Translations under genes and position numbers: made by a program
From: Desulfonatronovibrio magnus
Lineage (GTDB): Bacteria; Desulfobacterota; Desulfovibrionia; Desulfovibrionales; Desulfonatronovibrionaceae
Direction: 5' to 3'
Assembly: GCF_000934755.1 (NCBI RefSeq)
Contig: NZ_KN882178.1
Coordinates: 88,260-152,259 of the forward strand
Length of the DNA stretch: 64,000 nucleotides
Shown here: positions 63,025 to 64,000 of the stretch, piece by piece
Layout: each line of letters starts with the position of its first letter
How positions within the stretch are numbered: position 1 is the first letter of the stretch
The notes under the pieces: generated by a model
Seen by the model: the letters and a program-made list of their open reading frames with translations, nothing else
What the model was told of the DNA's origin: nothing
Database searches by the model: none

Positions 63025-64000
63025 ATGAAAAAACTCGTTCTTCTTATAGTCCTGATTCTGGGACTGTGTTTGGCCTTTCCGGGAAATATCCTTTCAAACG
63101 ACATGACGTCCCAGGATCAAAGCCAAAAAATTACCAAAATCGTCGGAGGCAAGCCTGTAGAAGATGACTCTAAGTACCCATGGATGGTTGCATTGGTTAA
63201 AGACGCAAATTTTCCTGATCTTTACGCCGGCCAGTTTTGCGGAGGGACCCTCATCGCGCCGGAATGGGTACTTACCGCCGCCCACTGCGTCACAAGTGTG
63301 TTCACAAATTTTCACGCTGTCCTGGGCACCACATCTCTTACAGCTCCTCCCGGCAGATATGAGCGCATTGCCATCCGCCGGGTCCTGCGCCATAACGATT
63401 ATGATCCTCACACCAATGATAATGATATCGCTCTGCTCCAGCTTGTATCGCCTTCTTCCATGACACCCATTTCCGGACTGGTGCAAACTGACAATTATGT
63501 ACCTTTTGAAACCATGTTCACATTAATCGGCTGGGGCTCCACTGAATTTCAAGGTGATTTTCCGGAACAACTTCAGGAAGTCAGCGTTCCCTATGTTGAC
63601 AATCAAACATGCCAAACCACTCTGGAACAGGTAAACATAGCTGTCACAGACAATATGCTCTGCGCCGGCGCCTGGGAGGGAGGTAAGGACTCTTGCCAGG
63701 GGGACAGCGGTGGGCCGCTCATCGCTCAGGTAATGGGCAGGGATGTTCTGGCCGGAATAGTAAGCTTCGCCTATGGATGTGCGGTCAGGGCCAAACCAGG
63801 AGTGAACACAAGGGTCTCCAGATACAATGGCTGGGTGAAAAGTACTGCCCGGAGCGAATGCGTCTTTGATGCCCTGGAACAGGAATTCCCTCAATACTTT
63901 ACCAGACCGACTGAGAACAGTATATTTATGACAACTGAATCAGAAGATATGAAATACCGGTCATATCCTCTATCAAATTCATTCCTTGGACTGCAAGGCG
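63025..64000 (+). CDS. Secreted trypsin-like serine protease (runs off the right edge)
   Basis: Open frame of 325 codons to the window end. Signal peptide 1-25. A short propeptide precedes IVGG (39-42), the activation site. Catalytic triad: His87 in LTAAHC, Asp134 in NDNDIALL, Ser228 in GDSGGP. Asp222, six residues before the serine, is the trypsin S1-pocket residue, so cleavage after Lys or Arg is predicted. After the protease domain (ends about 275) an extension continues (VFDALEQEFPQYFTRPTENS) and is cut by the window. AAGGAGG precedes the ATG. S1A trypsins are uncommon in this bacterial group. Confidence 0.92.
   Translation, partial: MKKLVLLIVLILGLCLAFPGNILSNDMTSQDQSQKITKIVGGKPVEDDSKYPWMVALVKDANFPDLYAGQFCGGTLIAPEWVLTAAHCVTSVFTNFHAVLGTTSLTAPPGRYERIAIRRVLRHNDYDPHTNDNDIALLQLVSPSSMTPISGLVQTDNYVPFETMFTLIGWGSTEFQGDFPEQLQEVSVPYVDNQTCQTTLEQVNIAVTDNMLCAGAWEGGKDSCQGDSGGPLIAQVMGRDVLAGIVSFAYGCAVRAKPGVNTRVSRYNGWVKSTARSECVFDALEQEFPQYFTRPTENSIFMTTESEDMKYRSYPLSNSFLGLQG

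Overview
The window looks like a chromosome segment of a sulfate-reducer-type bacterium of the Desulfobacterota, most likely Desulfovibrionales and probably halophilic or alkaliphilic. The evidence is gene content and order only. It contains the block ispE - tRNA-Gln - prs - rplY - pth - carD - rho, the block tig - clpP - clpX, a pseudouridine synthase fused to dephospho-CoA kinase, a two-gene sufCB system and genes for the osmolyte N-acetylglutaminylglutamine amide. Base composition appears moderate, with neither extreme AT nor GC.

Layout. 1-407: end fragment of a DUF364-type protein. 0.9-6.3 kb: DksA/TraR-type regulator, NFACT protein, NifU-like scaffold, then clpX and clpP on the minus strand. 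6.6-10.3 kb: tig, tRNA-Leu, and a minus-strand pair of a spore-photoproduct-lyase-like radical SAM protein and a ParB-like protein. 10.6-23.0 kb (plus): divergent EF-G-like GTPase, RNase J, NAGGN synthesis pair, PIF1-like helicase, RluA-CoaE fusion, rhomboid protease. 23.6-25.5 kb: sufC-sufB. 26-39.9 kb (minus): secF-secD-yajC, M48 chaperone/protease, rho, carD, pth, rplY, prs, tRNA-Gln, ispE and a periplasmic Do-type protease. 40.5-42.7 kb: long-chain acyl-CoA ligase and a zinc-ribbon protein.

43.2-46.1 kb is a decayed accessory island behind tRNA-Arg: a frameshifted HigB-type toxin with an intact HigA-type antitoxin, an integrase remnant, a VapBC-like pair, two very small membrane-peptide genes and a truncated copy of the acetyltransferase gene found intact at 61 kb. 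46.9-50.2 kb: lone receiver, chemoreceptor with a zinc-binding-type sensor, and CheW. 51-53 kb: damaged DUF1566 gene and a methyltransferase. 53.3-57.7 kb: a redox module made of a Tat-exported four-cluster ferredoxin, a membrane cytochrome b, a ten-heme cytochrome c and a convergent one-heme cytochrome. 58.2-60.7 kb: feoAB. 61-64 kb: an acetyltransferase fused to a protease-like membrane domain, an integrase pseudogene, and a secreted trypsin-like protease running off the window.

The gaps between genes are packed with interspersed repeats: palindromic GGGGACAGG elements, three longer mosaic modules, short REP-like hairpins and a GGCTGAA heptamer tract. Many of them contain or end at one shared 20-bp motif, GGACCGAACNNGNGAGTAAC, seen in eleven forms. 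In places the repeats run into coding sequence and supply gene ends. The least ordinary gene systems are the decaheme/ferredoxin/cytochrome b module, the GNAT-protease-like fusion with its broken duplicate 15 kb away, and the lyase-like/ParB-like pair.
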